Assembly: GCA_030610515.1 (NCBI GenBank)
Contig: JAUWRQ010000020.1
Coordinates: forward strand, 1-8,596
Source: Candidatus Eiseniibacteriota bacterium
GTDB taxonomy: Bacteria > Joyebacterota > Joyebacteria > Joyebacterales > Joyebacteraceae
Direction of reading: 5' to 3'
DNA: 8,596 nucleotides
The translations under genes and the position numbers were made by a program. Every line of letters starts with the position of its first letter. Positions within the stretch are counted from its first letter, which is position 1. This document shows, one piece after another, positions 7,809-8,596 of the stretch. The notes beneath the pieces are model-generated. The model had not been told where the DNA came from. It did no database searches and was given only the letters and a program-made list of their open reading frames with translations.

Positions 7809-8596
7809 CGTCTTGTCCCTCTTCAGGCGGTTCTGCCGGCGCGTCGTCCTCGGGCGAATCGAGTCCCAGATAGGCCATCGTCACCTTCCGTGCGATCGGT
7901 GCCGCGACCGCCGCGCCGCTCCCCGCGTTCTCGACGATGACGGCGACGACGATCTTCGGGTCGTCCGCCGGAGCGAACGATACGAACCAAGAGTGGTCGT
8001 CGCCGTGCGGGTTCTGTGCCGTGCCGGTCTTCCCGCCTACCTCGATCCCCCGGATCCTCGCCTGCTTCCCGGGTCCGTTCTGCGCTTCGACGACGTTCAC
8101 CATCGCCCGCTTGATGAACGCGATCGTCCCTCTGGAGAATGGGAGTCTGTGGCTTGCGATGGGTCTGTCGGTCGCGATGACACGCCCCGAGTACGTCTCG
8201 GCGCGTTTGAACAAGTGCGGCGTCATCACGCGTCCGTCGTTCACCAGACCGGCGGCCACGCAGGCCGCCTGCAGGGGCGTCACGAGCAGCTCACCCTGAC
8301 CGATCGCCAGATTGAGCACGACGCCTCTGCTCCACTTGCGCTTGCCGTAGCGGCGATCGTACCACGAGGGTGTCGGCACGTTGCCCTTGACTTCTCCGGC
8401 GATGTCGATGCCCGTGACGCGGCCTAACCCCGCCCTCTCCGTCCAGTCCATGAGCGTGGCCACGCCGAGCCTCGCTCCCAGCTGGTAGAAGTACACGTCG
8501 CACGACTCGGTTATGCCCTTGAGAAGATCCGTCGTGCCGTGACCGCCGGACTTCCAGCATCGGAACGTGCGGATGCCGTATTTGTAGGCACCGACG
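7780..8596 (-). CDS. mrdA: Penicillin-binding protein 2 (3' part, runs off window)
   Basis: Class B penicillin-binding protein: the D,D-transpeptidase that cross-links the strands made by RodA during side-wall growth, anchored in the inner membrane with a periplasmic catalytic domain. Only the last 271 residues are present; the frame is open to the window edge, and the SxxK active-site serine, pedestal domain and N-terminal anchor lie outside. The fragment starts with a segment typical of PBP2 (FRCWKSGGHG at 11-20). ESCDVYFYQLG contains Ser31-Cys32-Asp33, matching the second active-site motif. GIDIAGEVKGNVPTPSWY, NLAIGQGELLVTPLQAA and the third motif KTGT (residues 189-192, bases 8031-8020) follow. 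HSWFVSFAP is also typical. The protein ends in an acidic, Pro-rich tail of about 27 residues. The PBP2 pattern and the rodA neighbour argue against PBP3/FtsI. mreC and mreD probably lie upstream, but this is inference. Confidence 0.96.
   Translation of the reverse strand, partial: VGAYKYGIRTFRCWKSGGHGTTDLLKGITESCDVYFYQLGARLGVATLMDWTERAGLGRVTGIDIAGEVKGNVPTPSWYDRRYGKRKWSRGVVLNLAIGQGELLVTPLQAACVAAGLVNDGRVMTPHLFKRAETYSGRVIATDRPIASHRLPFSRGTIAFIKRAMVNVVEAQNGPGKQARIRGIEVGGKTGTAQNPHGDDHSWFVSFAPADDPKIVVAVIVENAGSGAAVAAPIARKVTMAYLGLDSPEDDAPAEPPEEGQDVGQETASRP
7817..7822 (-). promoter_or_regulatory. rodA: rodA Shine-Dalgarno supporting a TTG start
   Basis: AGAGGG inside the mrdA coding region lies eight bases before the TTG at 7808. 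No ATG or GTG in frame lies close upstream, so this site decides the RodA start. Confidence 0.65.

Noticed and set aside
6444..7940. 498-codon plus-strand open frame across rodA
   Set aside because: The translation is dominated by Glu, Arg and His from the antisense of a hydrophobic membrane protein. It covers rodA, which has full family motifs.

Overview
The window is an ordinary, densely packed stretch of a high-GC bacterial chromosome in which all nine genes lie on the minus strand. Read in the direction of transcription (from high to low coordinates) they are mrdA/PBP2 (3' part only), rodA, lgt, comF, pfkA, fba, gap, pgk and tpiA (5' part only). No gap exceeds 103 bases, so no gene-free stretch over 300 bases exists. 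I see no RNA gene, mobile element, CRISPR array, attachment site or convincing rho-independent terminator. The long plus-strand open frames are antisense shadows caused by the high GC content.

Region 1 (about 4871-8596) serves the cell envelope plus one accessory gene. PBP2 (transpeptidase) and RodA (SEDS glycosyltransferase) form the peptidoglycan synthase pair of the rod-elongation machinery. Lgt starts lipoprotein maturation. ComF is a zinc-finger/phosphoribosyltransferase-like protein known from DNA uptake. mrdA and rodA overlap by 29 bases, and the later spacers are 103 (rodA-lgt) and 33 bases (lgt-comF).

Region 2 (1-4819) is a run of central glycolytic genes: 6-phosphofructokinase, class II fructose-bisphosphate aldolase, glyceraldehyde-3-phosphate dehydrogenase, phosphoglycerate kinase and triosephosphate isomerase. 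Together they convert fructose-6-phosphate to 3-phosphoglycerate. Spacers are 30, 10, 28 and 76 bases. The phosphofructokinase carries the residue pair (Asp104 and Lys125) associated with pyrophosphate rather than ATP as phosphoryl donor. If so, the step would be near-reversible and the operon could serve both glycolysis and gluconeogenesis.

The 51-base comF-pfkA junction shows no clear terminator, so the two regions may be co-transcribed. The organism cannot be named from this window. A rod-forming, GC-rich bacterium is supported. A deep-branching or uncultured lineage, for example within the FCB assemblage, is only a weak inference from the gene order, the PPi-type PFK and the enlarged RodA. 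I found no previously undescribed system here. The points worth following up are the PFK donor type, the extra hydrophobic segment in RodA, the link between elongation and glycolysis genes, and small translation-initiation structures before pgk and lgt.
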